The translations under genes were made by a program, and so were the position numbers. 64,000 nucleotides of DNA from Ardenticatenaceae bacterium (GTDB taxonomy: Bacteria; Chloroflexota; Anaerolineae; Promineifilales; Promineifilaceae), in assembly GCA_030065875.1 (NCBI GenBank), contig JASJCR010000001.1, positions 1-64,000 of the forward strand. The letters are read 5' to 3'. Positions 24,063 through 33,778 of the stretch are shown here, one piece after another. Position 1 is the first letter of the stretch, and every line of letters starts with the position of its first letter. The notes under the pieces were generated by a model that had not been told where the DNA came from, did no database searches, and saw only the letters and a program-made list of their open reading frames with translations.

Positions 24063-27032
24063 TTAGGCGCCGCTGGGCAGGGGGTTTTGCAAAATTGACA
24101 GGGAATGTTCGATAAAGTGACGGCGGACAATGGGATCTTGCAGCTGCTGACTTTGCTGATGGATGTAAGTTTCGGCCGCTTCAAGAAAGCTGTGGGCGGC
24201 CGGACCTAAAATTTGATGGCAGATCGCCAAAACAGCAACCGGATCTTCGTACCCATCCAGTGAATGATTTACCGTCTGGCCTACTTCGCTTTCCTGCAGC
24301 AGCAGGCGCGCGGCCGCCTGATCCCCATCTAAAAACCGGATCCAGGCCAGATAGGCGGTCGTTTCCATGATTAACGTTTCTCGCTCCTGCTGTCGCCATT
24401 GATCCAGCGCTTTGTCGAGGTGATCGGCCGCCAGGTCCAGCGATCGTTGACCGAGGAAAGCCAGACCGAGTTGATAATGGGCTTCTCCAACCATTTGGGG
24501 GCTGTTAATTTGTTGGCTGAGGTGCAGCATTTCTCGAGCATCGGCCGCGGCCGCCTCATATACTCCCATTTGGCGATGCATCCACGCCCGATTGGCCAGC
24601 AGGCGGGTTAATCGCAGCCACTGCTGACGTTCCCGAGCCAGGGGGAAAGCCTGCTCAAAATAAGTTTGCGCCTGCCAGACATCCTTTTGCAGAAGAGCCA
24701 CAACCGCCAGCGAAGAGTAGGATTGAATGACCCCCACGATATTTTGCACTTCGCGCCGGATGGCCAGCGCCTGCTGATGATACGTTCGGGCATCGTCCCA
24801 CCGGCCGACGTTGTAGGCCACATTACCCATGTTATTCAGCAAATGTCCTTCTCCGACCCGATGACCAACCGCTCGAAAATGGGTGAGAGCCGGCTCATAA
24901 GACGCCATCGCCTGATCAAATTCTCCGCGTTCCGCATGCACGACGCCCAAAATAAGCAGCGACTGCCCCAGCAAACGGGTGTCTTTCTGCTGCTCATATA
25001 TTTTTTGGGCGGCCAATCCGTGATGGATCGCCTCGTCATACTGACCTTTGTGCAGCGCTGTCGTGGCTAGTCTGGTGTGCAGTCTGGCCTGAAGGGGAAC
25101 ATCCCGCAGCTGACGGGCGCGGTTGAGGGCTGTGGTTAATAAAATCGAGGCCTCGGGTAAATTGCTTTGAATGAGAAGACCGTCTACTGCCTTCATTTGC
25201 GCCGTAACCGTGAGGGCACTTGCCCCTAATTCGGCCGCCAGATCGGCCGCCTGCCGCAGCAAATTGACCGCTGCCTCGACATCGTCATCCATTTGCATGA
25301 GTGCCTGATTGATCCAGCGATAAGCCTGGGTGAGTGATTTTGGATCAGCGGGCAAGGATTGTGCGACGTGCTGCCACTTTTCAGCTTCACCGCTTCGACC
25401 GCGGTCGATGAGCAGCGGCAGATAGCCAAATAAAATGCGGCTAAATGAGTGGGCATCCCCCTGATTCTCCGCCAGGTGTAGAGCTGTTTGAATGTTGATT
25501 TGATCCCGCTCAATCTGGCTGTAATGATCGCGATGTGTTTCTCCAAAAGCGGCAAAGTAATCGATGATGCGGCCGGTTTTCCCGGATTCCGGAAGCAAAT
25601 GGGCAGCATAATCATGAATCAGCTGGTGAATCGTATAGCGATCTTCTGTATGCGGCTCGATGAGCCCGCAGTCGATCAATTTGTCCAAACCGGTTGACTG
25701 ATCGCTCAAGTGAAGGGCCACCTCGCGAGAAAAGGTGTTCGGTTTTGGTGGAAATGTGGTTAAGGCATGCAGCACCAGTTTTTCTTCAGGGGATAACTCC
25801 TCGCAGCTGAGGCCAATCACCTCACCAATTGAAATTTTTTGTTTTTTGTGCAGACCGGGATGTTTCTCTTGCTCTAGAAACGTTTGCGGCAGCGAGATTG
25901 AAAGCCGCTGCTCCGGCCGCTCCAGCTGTTCCAGAGCTTCCTGCAGGCGTGCTTTTTGCCCCCGAAAGGCGATCTTGTGCAGGTATTTGCCGATGACCAC
26001 CAAAGCCAGGGGCAGCCCTCCGATCTTGGGCCACAGGGCGGCCGGGTGTTCCAACTCCGGGACCAGTGCCTCCATTAATTGGGCACTTTCTGCAGGAGAG
26101 AGCTCCTCAAGCTGCCGGGCATCGGTTTCGGCGAAGTCGAGCGCCAGATCCAGGCTGCGTGTAGTGACTAGATGGCACGCCTGAGGGCCACCGACGCACA
26201 CGCCCAGCGCCGATTCAATTTCCCAGGCATCGTCGATAATGAATAATATTTTTTGCTTGCGGATGTGTTGATGGACATGCTGGGCTTTGGCGGCTGGCGT
26301 CAACAGCTTTTGAAATGAGTGATCGCTTACCCCGACCCGCTGAGCCACTTCTCCCAACAGCGCATCAAGATCCGGGCGAGGGCCCAAACCCAGCCAGATG
26401 ATCCCATCAGAAAAGTGGGCCTCTATGTCCGGATGATGCGCCATCTGGATGGCGATCGTTGTTTTTCCCACGCCGGGTAAACCGTGAATTGCCAGGCGAG
26501 AGGGGGGATTGATCAGCGTGTGGTGCAATTCGGACACCGTTTGCTCTCGGCCGACAAGTGTGTGGGTTGGAAGAGGAGGTGCCGTCAGGGTTTGGGGAAG
26601 TGAGTGGCCTCTCTGCTGGCTGTTGGTCTGAACCGCCTTGTTCTCCCAAAAAATGAAGCGATCGGTGATACCCTGGATACCGATTTCCAAAGCTTTGTAG
26701 ATCGTTCGTGGAGCAATGTGGAGGTGCTGCGCGATCCATTCGATTGGACGGCCGCTGGCATATCGTTCGCGGATAATGAGATACGGCCGCCAGGCCAAAT
26801 CAGTTGGATCTTCCTCTTGGGCGTTGGGCTGTAGTGAATGAAGGGCTTCATTGAGCAGATGCCGCATGGCCAGACCGCTGCCAATCGTCGACTCTCCATA
26901 GCCTAGCCTGGTCCTAGTGTCAGCCACAATCATCAGGCTGGCGAGAGGGTGCCGGCCGAGCTGCTCGGTTTTGTTCCACCGTTTGAGAAGCTGGCGAACG
27001 GCTGTCGAGTTGATTCCTTCTTTCGAAGCCAT
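24063..27032 (-). CDS. NB-ARC/TPR STAND-type regulator with N-terminal helix-turn-helix
   Basis: A 989-aa protein. The N-terminus (about residues 1-130) contains an HTH-like segment (PIEWIAQHLHIAPRTIYKAL). The NB-ARC ATPase follows: P-loop IHGLPGVGKTTIAIQM (near 190), Walker B ILFIIDDAW, LVTTRS sensor and GGLPLAL. From about 560 come many tetratricopeptide repeats (e.g. LLGQSLLILGVVHAERGEFD, VGEGHLLNNMGNVAYNVGRW). Such proteins are ATP-driven signalling switches; the DNA target and the ligand are unknown. The domain order recalls AfsR without its BTAD domain. Confidence 0.85.
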   Translation of the reverse strand: MASKEGINSTAVRQLLKRWNKTEQLGRHPLASLMIVADTRTRLGYGESTIGSGLAMRHLLNEALHSLQPNAQEEDPTDLAWRPYLIIRERYASGRPIEWIAQHLHIAPRTIYKALEIGIQGITDRFIFWENKAVQTNSQQRGHSLPQTLTAPPLPTHTLVGREQTVSELHHTLINPPSRLAIHGLPGVGKTTIAIQMAHHPDIEAHFSDGIIWLGLGPRPDLDALLGEVAQRVGVSDHSFQKLLTPAAKAQHVHQHIRKQKILFIIDDAWEIESALGVCVGGPQACHLVTTRSLDLALDFAETDARQLEELSPAESAQLMEALVPELEHPAALWPKIGGLPLALVVIGKYLHKIAFRGQKARLQEALEQLERPEQRLSISLPQTFLEQEKHPGLHKKQKISIGEVIGLSCEELSPEEKLVLHALTTFPPKPNTFSREVALHLSDQSTGLDKLIDCGLIEPHTEDRYTIHQLIHDYAAHLLPESGKTGRIIDYFAAFGETHRDHYSQIERDQINIQTALHLAENQGDAHSFSRILFGYLPLLIDRGRSGEAEKWQHVAQSLPADPKSLTQAYRWINQALMQMDDDVEAAVNLLRQAADLAAELGASALTVTAQMKAVDGLLIQSNLPEASILLTTALNRARQLRDVPLQARLHTRLATTALHKGQYDEAIHHGLAAQKIYEQQKDTRLLGQSLLILGVVHAERGEFDQAMASYEPALTHFRAVGHRVGEGHLLNNMGNVAYNVGRWDDARTYHQQALAIRREVQNIVGVIQSYSSLAVVALLQKDVWQAQTYFEQAFPLARERQQWLRLTRLLANRAWMHRQMGVYEAAAADAREMLHLSQQINSPQMVGEAHYQLGLAFLGQRSLDLAADHLDKALDQWRQQERETLIMETTAYLAWIRFLDGDQAAARLLLQESEVGQTVNHSLDGYEDPVAVLAICHQILGPAAHSFLEAAETYIHQQSQQLQDPIVRRHFIEHSLSILQNPLPSGA

Positions 27033-27130
27033 GGCAAAAGTTTAGAGAGGCAGCGGAAAATGTGCAAAAAGAACGATATCCCAGACTATTTTGCCGACTG
27101 TGAGACTATAAATAAAATACCACTCTTCAT

Positions 27131-27163
27131 AGACTGGACCAATCTCCAAGATTGGTCCAGTCT
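27131..27163. terminator. Perfect 15-bp hairpin downstream of the VOC gene
   Basis: AGACTGGACCAATCT and AGATTGGTCCAGTCT enclose a 3-base loop. It lies 8 bp beyond the end of the VOC gene, in the 139-bp gap before the divergently read region of the NB-ARC regulator. It may be a terminator or a dispersed hairpin repeat. Only a weak T-rich stretch follows on the minus strand. Confidence 0.55.
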
Positions 27164-27171
27164 CAGCAATT

Positions 27172-27522
27172 CTATTCTGATGTAATTTCGAGGTGATGCC
27201 CGGCCGGGTCCTGCAAATAAGCGGAGCGGCCCCAGTCATAATCCTGCGGCGGCCGCGTGGCGGTGATGCCTTTATCGCGCAGCTCTGCCGCGGCTTCATC
27301 TACATCTTCAACGGTAAAAGCCAGATGGTCAAACGGTGGGAGATCATTTTTATCATCCGGCTCGTAGGTGGTATGGATAAACAGCTTGACGTCACCGAGC
27401 ATAAAAATGGCTCCTCCCGGCCACGCCGAGAGCGGTTCTTGCCCCAAAAAGCGGCGATAAAAATCGGTCATTTCGGCCACTTTATCGGTAAACATGGCGA
27501 TTTCAGACAGTTTTTTGGTCAT
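27172..27522 (-). CDS. VOC-family (glyoxalase/bleomycin resistance fold) protein
   Basis: The 116-aa protein has the paired beta-alpha-beta-beta-beta modules of the vicinal oxygen chelate fold: MFTDKVAEMTDFYRRFLG, then FDHLAFTVEDVDEAAAELRD and AYLQDPAGHHLEI. Possible metal ligands are the His in FDHLAF and the final Glu. The reaction is not predictable. Its ATG overlaps the stop of the upstream RNA methyltransferase gene by four bases (ATGA), so the two are translationally coupled. Confidence 0.85.
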   Translation of the reverse strand: MTKKLSEIAMFTDKVAEMTDFYRRFLGQEPLSAWPGGAIFMLGDVKLFIHTTYEPDDKNDLPPFDHLAFTVEDVDEAAAELRDKGITATRPPQDYDWGRSAYLQDPAGHHLEITSE

Positions 27523-28910
27523 GACGTTCTCCTTAGCCCTTTGGGATAATGGTTTTTAACGCGGCCGTTGACCCGTTTGCCCCAGCCGAGGCCAAACCCG
27601 TCAACGGTGACCAGCACCCAGCCATCGGGTCCGGCCGATTCGAGCAGTTCGCCGCGCAGGTAAGCGGCCGTTTGCGGGTCATTCGGCCGCAGGTCAACCG
27701 GGTTATTCGCCATTTCCCGTTTGAGGGTCAGGGCCAGCGAGTGGCTGGGTTCAAAGCGCTTTTTTTTCAGGGTGCCCAGCCACCATCCAGGCCGGATAAG
27801 GCGCACCCCGGTTAAATCGGGCAGCGCCTGGGGCAGCTGATAAAGCTGGTCTTTATAAAGGTGAAGGTTTTGCCGCTCCCAGGGGAGGGTGTTGAGCGTT
27901 GGGGCGGCCCACTCAGCTGCCCGATGGACCGTCTCTTTGTCGGGGAAATGATGGTCAAACGCATTTAGCACGGCTGGAGGCGGCCCCTCTTTTTTTTGCA
28001 GGACGGCGATAAAATGCCCTTCTCCCTGCAGCCTGTGGGGCCACAGGCGCATGGTGTGGCGGGTGGGGTGGTCGGGCGGCAGGGAGGCCCAGGTGGGATT
28101 TCCGGGGGCAAAATATTCGTGTAGTGAAGATGGGGTGATTTTAAACTGAGCATGCTGCTCCAGGAAACGGCCGATCACCCCTTCATTTTCTTCCGGGGAG
28201 AAGGTACAGGTACTGTAAACCAGCCGCCCGCCCGGCCGTACCAGTTCGGCCGCGTCAGACAAAATTCTGCCCTGGCGAAGGGCGCAGCCGGTGACCAAAG
28301 CGGGCATCCACTCTGCCCGCGCTGCCGCACTTTTGCGAAACATGCCTTCGCCGGAACAGGGAGCATCTACCACGACGACATCAAAAAATCCCGGCAATTT
28401 TGCGGCCAGTTTCTCGGGAGAATCGTTGGTGATGGTGACGTTGGTGGCACCCCAGCGCTCCAGATTTTCGGCCAAATCCCAGACGCGGCGCGGGTTAATT
28501 TCGTTGGCCACAAGCAAGCCCTGATTATTCATCAGGCTGGCCAGGTGGGTGGCCTTGCCGCCGGGAGCGGCCGCCAGGTCAAGGACTCGTTCGCCAGGCT
28601 GCGGCGCGGCCGCCTCCGCGACCGCCATCGCGGAGGGGTCTTGCAAATAGTAAATCCCGGCCGCGTGATACGGGTGCCGGCCCAATCTTTTGTCACCGGC
28701 CACAGTCGAAAAAGTAAATCCAGCCGGGCACCAGGGCACCGGTTTGAGATTTGGAAATTCAAGACGATCGATCTGCTCGCGATCTACCTTCAGCGTATTG
28801 AAGCGCACACCGTGAACCGGCGGCCGATTAAGAGCCTCAGCCAATGCCGCAAACTCTGATCCTAAAAGTTTGCGCATGCGGGTATAAAACGGAGCAGGTA
28901 TGCCGGTCAT
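27519..28910 (-). CDS. RsmB/NOP2/RsmF-type RNA (cytosine-5) methyltransferase
   Basis: The 463-aa protein has the Sun/NOP2 catalytic core: SAM-binding DLAAAPGGKATHLASL, the proline-cysteine motif VDAPCSGEGMF and the catalytic cysteine of motif VI YSTCTFSPEENE. A C-terminal PUA-like extension (from about residue 320) fits RsmF/YebU, which modifies 16S rRNA; the exact target base is inferred only by family. It is coupled at its 3' end to a VOC gene. Confidence 0.9.
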   Translation of the reverse strand: MTGIPAPFYTRMRKLLGSEFAALAEALNRPPVHGVRFNTLKVDREQIDRLEFPNLKPVPWCPAGFTFSTVAGDKRLGRHPYHAAGIYYLQDPSAMAVAEAAAPQPGERVLDLAAAPGGKATHLASLMNNQGLLVANEINPRRVWDLAENLERWGATNVTITNDSPEKLAAKLPGFFDVVVVDAPCSGEGMFRKSAAARAEWMPALVTGCALRQGRILSDAAELVRPGGRLVYSTCTFSPEENEGVIGRFLEQHAQFKITPSSLHEYFAPGNPTWASLPPDHPTRHTMRLWPHRLQGEGHFIAVLQKKEGPPPAVLNAFDHHFPDKETVHRAAEWAAPTLNTLPWERQNLHLYKDQLYQLPQALPDLTGVRLIRPGWWLGTLKKKRFEPSHSLALTLKREMANNPVDLRPNDPQTAAYLRGELLESAGPDGWVLVTVDGFGLGWGKRVNGRVKNHYPKGLRRTS

Positions 28911-28920
28911 CTGACATTAT

Positions 28921-29379
28921 TTACAGCGTTTCGTCCAGCCGCTCTGGATGGTGCTGCAGCCAGAGGCGATACGCCTGGGCGATTTCTTCTAAATCTTCAA
29001 GACGATCCCGGCAAATATCGTAGAGTTCCTGCGGTTGAATATCATGATAGAAATGAACTAACCGGTTGCGGTACCCTTCCATTAACGTAAGTTTCTGGGC
29101 TGTCGATGGGGACAAGACGTTAAGCTCTTCCAGGCGTACGGCCGTTTCTTTATATTCGGTCACACCGATGGCAAACCCTTTTGCCAAAATGTGCCGTCCT
29201 AAGTCTAAAGCCGCTTCCAGGCCACGTCGTAGACAGGATTCGGCTGCCCAGACGTTACGATTGTCCGCGAAAAATTGGTTAGGGTCGCTCAGGGGCAGGG
29301 AGCGAATTTCTATGATCATTCGATCAATCCATTCTAATCGATCAACCACGACTCGCTTTAGAATGCTTTGGGGTGTCAT
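28921..29379 (-). CDS. hepT: HepT-like ribonuclease toxin (DUF86)
   Basis: The 152-aa all-helical protein carries the HepT active-site motif Rx4HxY as YRNRLVHFYHD near residue 106. HepT toxins cleave RNA and are silenced by the cognate MntA nucleotidyltransferase, which AMPylates the motif tyrosine. The start overlaps the end of the mntA gene by four bases, the usual coupled order of antitoxin then toxin. The N-terminal region (ILKRVVVDRLEWIDRMI) is typical of the family. Confidence 0.88.
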   Translation of the reverse strand: MTPQSILKRVVVDRLEWIDRMIIEIRSLPLSDPNQFFADNRNVWAAESCLRRGLEAALDLGRHILAKGFAIGVTEYKETAVRLEELNVLSPSTAQKLTLMEGYRNRLVHFYHDIQPQELYDICRDRLEDLEEIAQAYRLWLQHHPERLDETL

Positions 29380-29798
29380 GAGCGTAATTTATGTAGGATG
29401 ATCTGCTGTCGTTCTCGTTCCAGCGGTGCCAGATCACCGGCGCGCCGCAAAATATACAGATCGTACTCATCCGCTAAATAAAGATCGCTCGCATACAGTC
29501 TTTCACCTCGGATAATGTTGGCTGCCAAAAACGGATCAGCTTCCGGTAGAACTACCAGGTCAATCCGCGGTAGGTCAAACAAAGCTTCAAGTTCCTGGGT
29601 GAGTTTCACTTTTTGCTGGATTGTCATTGATTTTGCTGGTTTGACTCCTATGTCACCATCACTTTGGGCAGGAGATAATGCAGCAATTTCTTCCATTATA
29701 AATTGCTGCATTTCTTTTGCACGACTGCCAAAAGCATACAAGATTTGAATGCCAAATGCCTCACAAAGGGCATTAAGGGTTTGTTGCAGATGGTTCAT
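29376..29798 (-). CDS. mntA: MntA-type minimal nucleotidyltransferase antitoxin
   Basis: The 140-aa protein begins with a helix and LYAFGSRAKEM, the nucleotidyltransferase GSx motif. The paired acidic motif reads SDGDIGV and the third acid lies in PRIDLVVLP. About 20 residues separate GSRA from SDGD, longer than the usual GSRARG-to-SDID spacing, a lineage-specific insertion. It AMPylates and neutralises HepT, encoded directly downstream. Confidence 0.85.
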   Translation of the reverse strand: MNHLQQTLNALCEAFGIQILYAFGSRAKEMQQFIMEEIAALSPAQSDGDIGVKPAKSMTIQQKVKLTQELEALFDLPRIDLVVLPEADPFLAANIIRGERLYASDLYLADEYDLYILRRAGDLAPLERERQQIILHKLRS

Positions 29799-29904
29799 AT
29801 AGCTGCTTCAGAACTAAAACTTAATAGACGGCAATTTTGTCTTTAATACCATCATTTTAACAGATCAGTTCACAAATTGCCGTGCTCTGCAAAAACAACT
29901 TCAA

Positions 29905-32900
29905 TCAAACGACGGCCGGAACTGACAAAGAAGCCAGAAGCTGGTTAAAGCCGGCCACATCGGTAGCCATCACTTCTTCCAAATTATCCAGATGATCGGA
30001 AGCCTCGGCCGCAAGCTTACCGTAGACTCGAATTGATTGTTGAGTAGGTGGCGCATCCGCGCTGCACACCACCGGCGTCACCAGCCCGAGCTTCTCGATG
30101 AGCTTGAGCTCGATGTTCAACGAATCACCCGGCCGGAAATCGACGGCAATCAGCGCATTTTCAATCTCGTCCAATCTGACTTTAACCTGTTCGGCGTGTG
30201 TTTTGACCTTTTCAGCCGCAGCGTGATCCTTGAGCCTCTCCACATACCCGGCCAGCTGCTTCTTGACATCGCGAATTTTGTTGACCGCGGCCACCATTTC
30301 ATTGAGCTTGTCGTTGATTTTTTGGGCCAGGGCCAGCTGCGCTTCCATTTCTTTCTGAGTGGTGGTGACCCGCGGGTCAAGCAGCAGATGAAACGTCTGT
30401 GATTGAGACCAGTCACCGAAAGACAGGGTCACGGTGTATTTGCCGGGGAGGGCGAGCGGCCCACTCACCCGGCCGTGAATTTTGCTGTCTTTCACCTTTT
30501 CTCCATCTTTGTGGCGCATATCCCACGAGAAACGGTTTAAGCCGGTTTGAACCGGAAGGTAAACCCCTTCTCGATCTTCTTTTTTCTCGGGCATCGCGCT
30601 GGAAAATTCATTGACCAAATTCCCATCCTCATCGGTAATCGTTAATTTAACCTCACCTTCCGGCTTCTCTTTTAGATAGTAAAAGATTTGCGCCCCATAC
30701 GGATGATCTTCTCCAGCGTCGAGATAGGTGCGCTCGGTTTGCCCGGTTTCGCTTTTCTTTTCGATGAAGGTCGCGTTTTGGCCCAGCGTCACGTGATAAT
30801 ATTTACCTGCTTCGCCGCCCATCCAATCATAAAAGAGGGGGCGGGGATAGCGTATTTCATCACGCGGTTTGAGCAGGGCGTATTTTTCCGTTAAAACCTC
30901 ATCGGCCAGCTGGTGGAGGGGGGTCACGTCATCCAAAATCCAGAAAGAGCGGCCGTGGGTGGCAATCACCAAATCGTTTTCCTTGAGCAGCATGTCGTAA
31001 ATCGGGCTGACCGGCAGGTTGAGCTGCAGCGGCTGCCACGCTTGACCGCCGTCAAACGAGACAAAAACGCCGGTTTCGGTGCCGCAATAAAGCAGCCCTG
31101 GGCGGCCGGGGTCTTCCCGAACGACGCGGACAAAATCATCCTCTGGGAGACCGGCAACGATTTTTTCCCAGCTTTGCCCATAATCGGTTGTTTTAAAAAT
31201 ATGGGGGGCATAATCACCCATCTTGTGACCGGCCGCAGACACAAAAACCGTTCCCGGATCGTGAGGCGATTGTTCGATACAGGTCACCTGCGTAAATTTC
31301 TTTAACCCGTCCGGGGTGACGTTGGCCCACGACTGACCTTCATTTTTGGTGACGTGCACCAGGCCATCGTCCGAACCGGCCCACAGCACCCCCTGCTCAT
31401 GCGGTGAGGCGGCAAAGGCAAAAATGGTGGCATACGTTTCCGCCCCGGCGGTGTCGTGCGTTAGCGGCTGACCGGACACCTGCAGCGTTTCCGGGTCCGC
31501 ATAGGTGAGGTCCGGGCTGATTTCATCCCAGCTTTGCCCACCGTTGGTGGTGCGAAAGACGTGATTACCTCCAGCATACAGCACGTTGCTATCGTGGGGT
31601 GAAAAGACAATCGGGAATGTCCACTGGAAACGATAGCGGGCATCGGCAGGTCGATGTGGTTCTTCCGGCCAGATGTTTACCAGCTGGATTTGGCCGGTGC
31701 GATGGTCATACTTTTGCAGGGCATCCCCACCACCCGGAGAGCTGCCGATGGCGCCAACATAGACGATGTTGTGGTCATCGGGATGAGGGGCGATAAAACC
31801 GGACTCACCGGTCCCGGCCGCATAGCAGTTCATCCAGGAGATCGCCCCGGTGTGGGTGCGGCTGGGTATGGCGATGCTCGAATTGTCCTGTTGGGTGCCG
31901 TACACGTGGTAGGGATAGCGATTGTCGACGTTGACGTGATAAAACTGGGCGGTCATCTGGTTATAAATCGACGACCAGGAGCGGCCGCCGTTGTAGGTGA
32001 TCCAGGCCCCGCCGTCGTCGCTGCCGATCATCCGGCTGGGGTTTTGGGGATCGATCCACAAATCGTGGTTGTCACCGTGTGGGGTTGTAAATTCGTTAAA
32101 GGTTTTTCCGCCATCGTTCGACACAAACGCCTTTTGATTGAGAACAAATACCGTTTCCGGGTCGGTTGGGTGGGCGATGATGTGGCAGTAATACCACGGC
32201 CGCCAGATGAGCTGGGTTTCATCCGAGGTGTGCTCCCAATTTTGCCCAAAATCATCAGAGCGATAAACACCGCGCTTGCGACCTTCTGCTTCGATAATCG
32301 CCCAGACCCGGCCGGATTTGGCCGGCGATATCACAACGCCGCTTTTGCCTATGATGCCGTCGGACAATCCTTTGGCTTTAGTGATGTTTTCCCAGGACTC
32401 TCCACCATCCATCGAGCGCCACAATCCGCTGTCTGGCCCACCGGAGTCGATCGTCCAAAATTTACGGCGCCCCTGCCAGACGGTGGCGAACAGAATACGA
32501 GGGTTATGGGGATCCATGGCCAGATCAACCGCCCCGGCTTTGTCACTGATGAAGAGAACTTTTTCCCAATTTTGACCGCCGTCGAAGGAGCGGTAAACCC
32601 CGCGTTCCTCATTATCTTTGAACGCATGACCCAGGGCCGCGACGTAGACGAGATCGGGATTTTGAGGATGCACCCGGATTTTTCCGATATGACGGGTGTC
32701 TTTTAAACCCACGTGGGACCACGAGCGGCCGGCATCGGTCGATTTATAAACGCCATCCCCATGCGAGACATCGATGCGAATGGTGGTTTCGCCGGTACCG
32801 GCATAAATCACGTTGGGGTCGGATGGGGCCACGGCCAGCGCACCGATCGACGAGGTATTAAAAAACCCATCTGAAATGCATTCCCAAAATTGACCGCCGT

Positions 32901-33054
32901 CATCGGTCTTCCAGACGCCCCCGGCACATGCTCCAAAGTAAAATACCGCCGGATCGTGGGGATCGGCCGCAACGGTAACCACTCTTCCTCCCCGAGTTGG
33001 ACCGATACAGCGATAGCGAAGTGCTTGAAAATATGTGGGATCGATTGTTGTCAT
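29905..33054 (-). CDS. BNR/sortilin-like beta-propeller protein (glycosyl-hydrolase-like)
   Basis: A 1049-aa protein with many BNR/Asp-box blades of the form S.DGG.(T/S)W (e.g. STDAGRSWSHV, SFDGGQNWEKV, TTNGGQSWDEI, TKNEGQSWANV) across residues 1-700, as in VPS10/sortilin-like propellers. A beta-sandwich region and a C-terminal helical coiled region (QLALAQKINDKLNEMVAAVN) follow. Unlike most relatives it has no signal peptide from the chosen ATG, which has a GAGGAG site. Many such proteins are annotated glycosyl hydrolases without proven activity. Confidence 0.8.
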   Translation of the reverse strand: MTTIDPTYFQALRYRCIGPTRGGRVVTVAADPHDPAVFYFGACAGGVWKTDDGGQFWECISDGFFNTSSIGALAVAPSDPNVIYAGTGETTIRIDVSHGDGVYKSTDAGRSWSHVGLKDTRHIGKIRVHPQNPDLVYVAALGHAFKDNEERGVYRSFDGGQNWEKVLFISDKAGAVDLAMDPHNPRILFATVWQGRRKFWTIDSGGPDSGLWRSMDGGESWENITKAKGLSDGIIGKSGVVISPAKSGRVWAIIEAEGRKRGVYRSDDFGQNWEHTSDETQLIWRPWYYCHIIAHPTDPETVFVLNQKAFVSNDGGKTFNEFTTPHGDNHDLWIDPQNPSRMIGSDDGGAWITYNGGRSWSSIYNQMTAQFYHVNVDNRYPYHVYGTQQDNSSIAIPSRTHTGAISWMNCYAAGTGESGFIAPHPDDHNIVYVGAIGSSPGGGDALQKYDHRTGQIQLVNIWPEEPHRPADARYRFQWTFPIVFSPHDSNVLYAGGNHVFRTTNGGQSWDEISPDLTYADPETLQVSGQPLTHDTAGAETYATIFAFAASPHEQGVLWAGSDDGLVHVTKNEGQSWANVTPDGLKKFTQVTCIEQSPHDPGTVFVSAAGHKMGDYAPHIFKTTDYGQSWEKIVAGLPEDDFVRVVREDPGRPGLLYCGTETGVFVSFDGGQAWQPLQLNLPVSPIYDMLLKENDLVIATHGRSFWILDDVTPLHQLADEVLTEKYALLKPRDEIRYPRPLFYDWMGGEAGKYYHVTLGQNATFIEKKSETGQTERTYLDAGEDHPYGAQIFYYLKEKPEGEVKLTITDEDGNLVNEFSSAMPEKKEDREGVYLPVQTGLNRFSWDMRHKDGEKVKDSKIHGRVSGPLALPGKYTVTLSFGDWSQSQTFHLLLDPRVTTTQKEMEAQLALAQKINDKLNEMVAAVNKIRDVKKQLAGYVERLKDHAAAEKVKTHAEQVKVRLDEIENALIAVDFRPGDSLNIELKLIEKLGLVTPVVCSADAPPTQQSIRVYGKLAAEASDHLDNLEEVMATDVAGFNQLLASLSVPAVV

Positions 33055-33071
33055 GGTTTCTCCTCAAAATG

Positions 33072-33175
33072 ATTGACGATTTACGAAATACGACGAAGTG
33101 TCTCTTCTCTTTTCTCTATCTTTTCTCGCTGATCTGGAGTCTGTTGTCTGTAGTCTGTTGCCTTCTCCACGGCCA
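33072..33175. repeat. Low-complexity dispersed repeat tract
   Basis: The tract holds ATTGACGATTTACGAAATACG (as inside the MalT-like gene at 2179), a TCTCTTCTCTTTTCTC stretch (as at 54620-54655) and TCTGTTGTCTGTAGTCTGTT units. It fills the gap between two minus-strand genes and provides the last codons of the ICMT-like gene. Confidence 0.65.
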
Positions 33176-33778
33176 GAACAACGGCGTTTCCTTTTTATAT
33201 TGGGCGAAATCTGGATAGCGGGAGAGCGATTGGTCTTTCCGGTGCATATTCGGCCACCAGACGAAGATCACAAACAGTATGATAACGACAATGGGGAGCC
33301 AGTGCATGGCCAGGAGGCCAAAGCCAAGATAGATAAGCAGTTCCCCAAAGTAATTAATATTTCGGCTGTAGGCGAATAGTTCGCTGGTGATCAGGTGGCC
33401 AGGGTTAAGTTTTAGGGAGATATATTTTTGCATATCGGCCGAGAAATGGAAAAAAACACCCAGCGTATAGAGGGATACGCACACGGCCAACAGCCAGGGT
33501 GGGGCTTGAATGTCCCGGCTGGTGATCAGCCAGCCACCGATCCAGTAGAGGGTTAGACTGCTCCAAATAACCAACCCATATCCCCATCCGGTGGGTTGTT
33601 CCCATGCTTTGTCGGGGAAAAAATGGCTTTTTAACACCCAGAGCAGTCCATATGTGCCGTGCAGGGCTAAATAAATCAGGGCGGTCGGGTTTTGCCACCG
33701 GCCGTAAATTGAAATGAGAGCGATCATGGCCAAAAAGGTGATCCCCTTATGCCAATTAATAAAGTGCTTTTGTTTCAT
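33116..33778 (-). CDS. ICMT/DUF1295-like integral membrane protein
   Basis: The 220-aa protein has about six membrane segments. The C-terminal signature SRNINYFGELLIYLGFGLLA followed by RKDQSLSRYPDFAQYKKETP resembles the steroid-reductase/isoprenylcysteine methyltransferase superfamily, whose members use SAM or NADPH. The last 15 or so residues (RRQQTTDNRLQISEKR) are encoded by a dispersed repeat, so the natural C-terminus was probably shorter or different. Reaction unknown. Confidence 0.75.
   Translation of the reverse strand: MKQKHFINWHKGITFLAMIALISIYGRWQNPTALIYLALHGTYGLLWVLKSHFFPDKAWEQPTGWGYGLVIWSSLTLYWIGGWLITSRDIQAPPWLLAVCVSLYTLGVFFHFSADMQKYISLKLNPGHLITSELFAYSRNINYFGELLIYLGFGLLAMHWLPIVVIILFVIFVWWPNMHRKDQSLSRYPDFAQYKKETPLFWPWRRQQTTDNRLQISEKR

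Noticed and set aside
28152..28859. A 235-codon open frame on the plus strand
   Set aside because: It is antisense to the RNA methyltransferase, whose motifs are unambiguous.
31654..32706. A 350-codon open frame on the plus strand
   Set aside because: It lies wholly antisense to the BNR propeller gene, has no recognisable domain or ribosome site, and is biased as expected for a mirror frame of a GC-rich gene.
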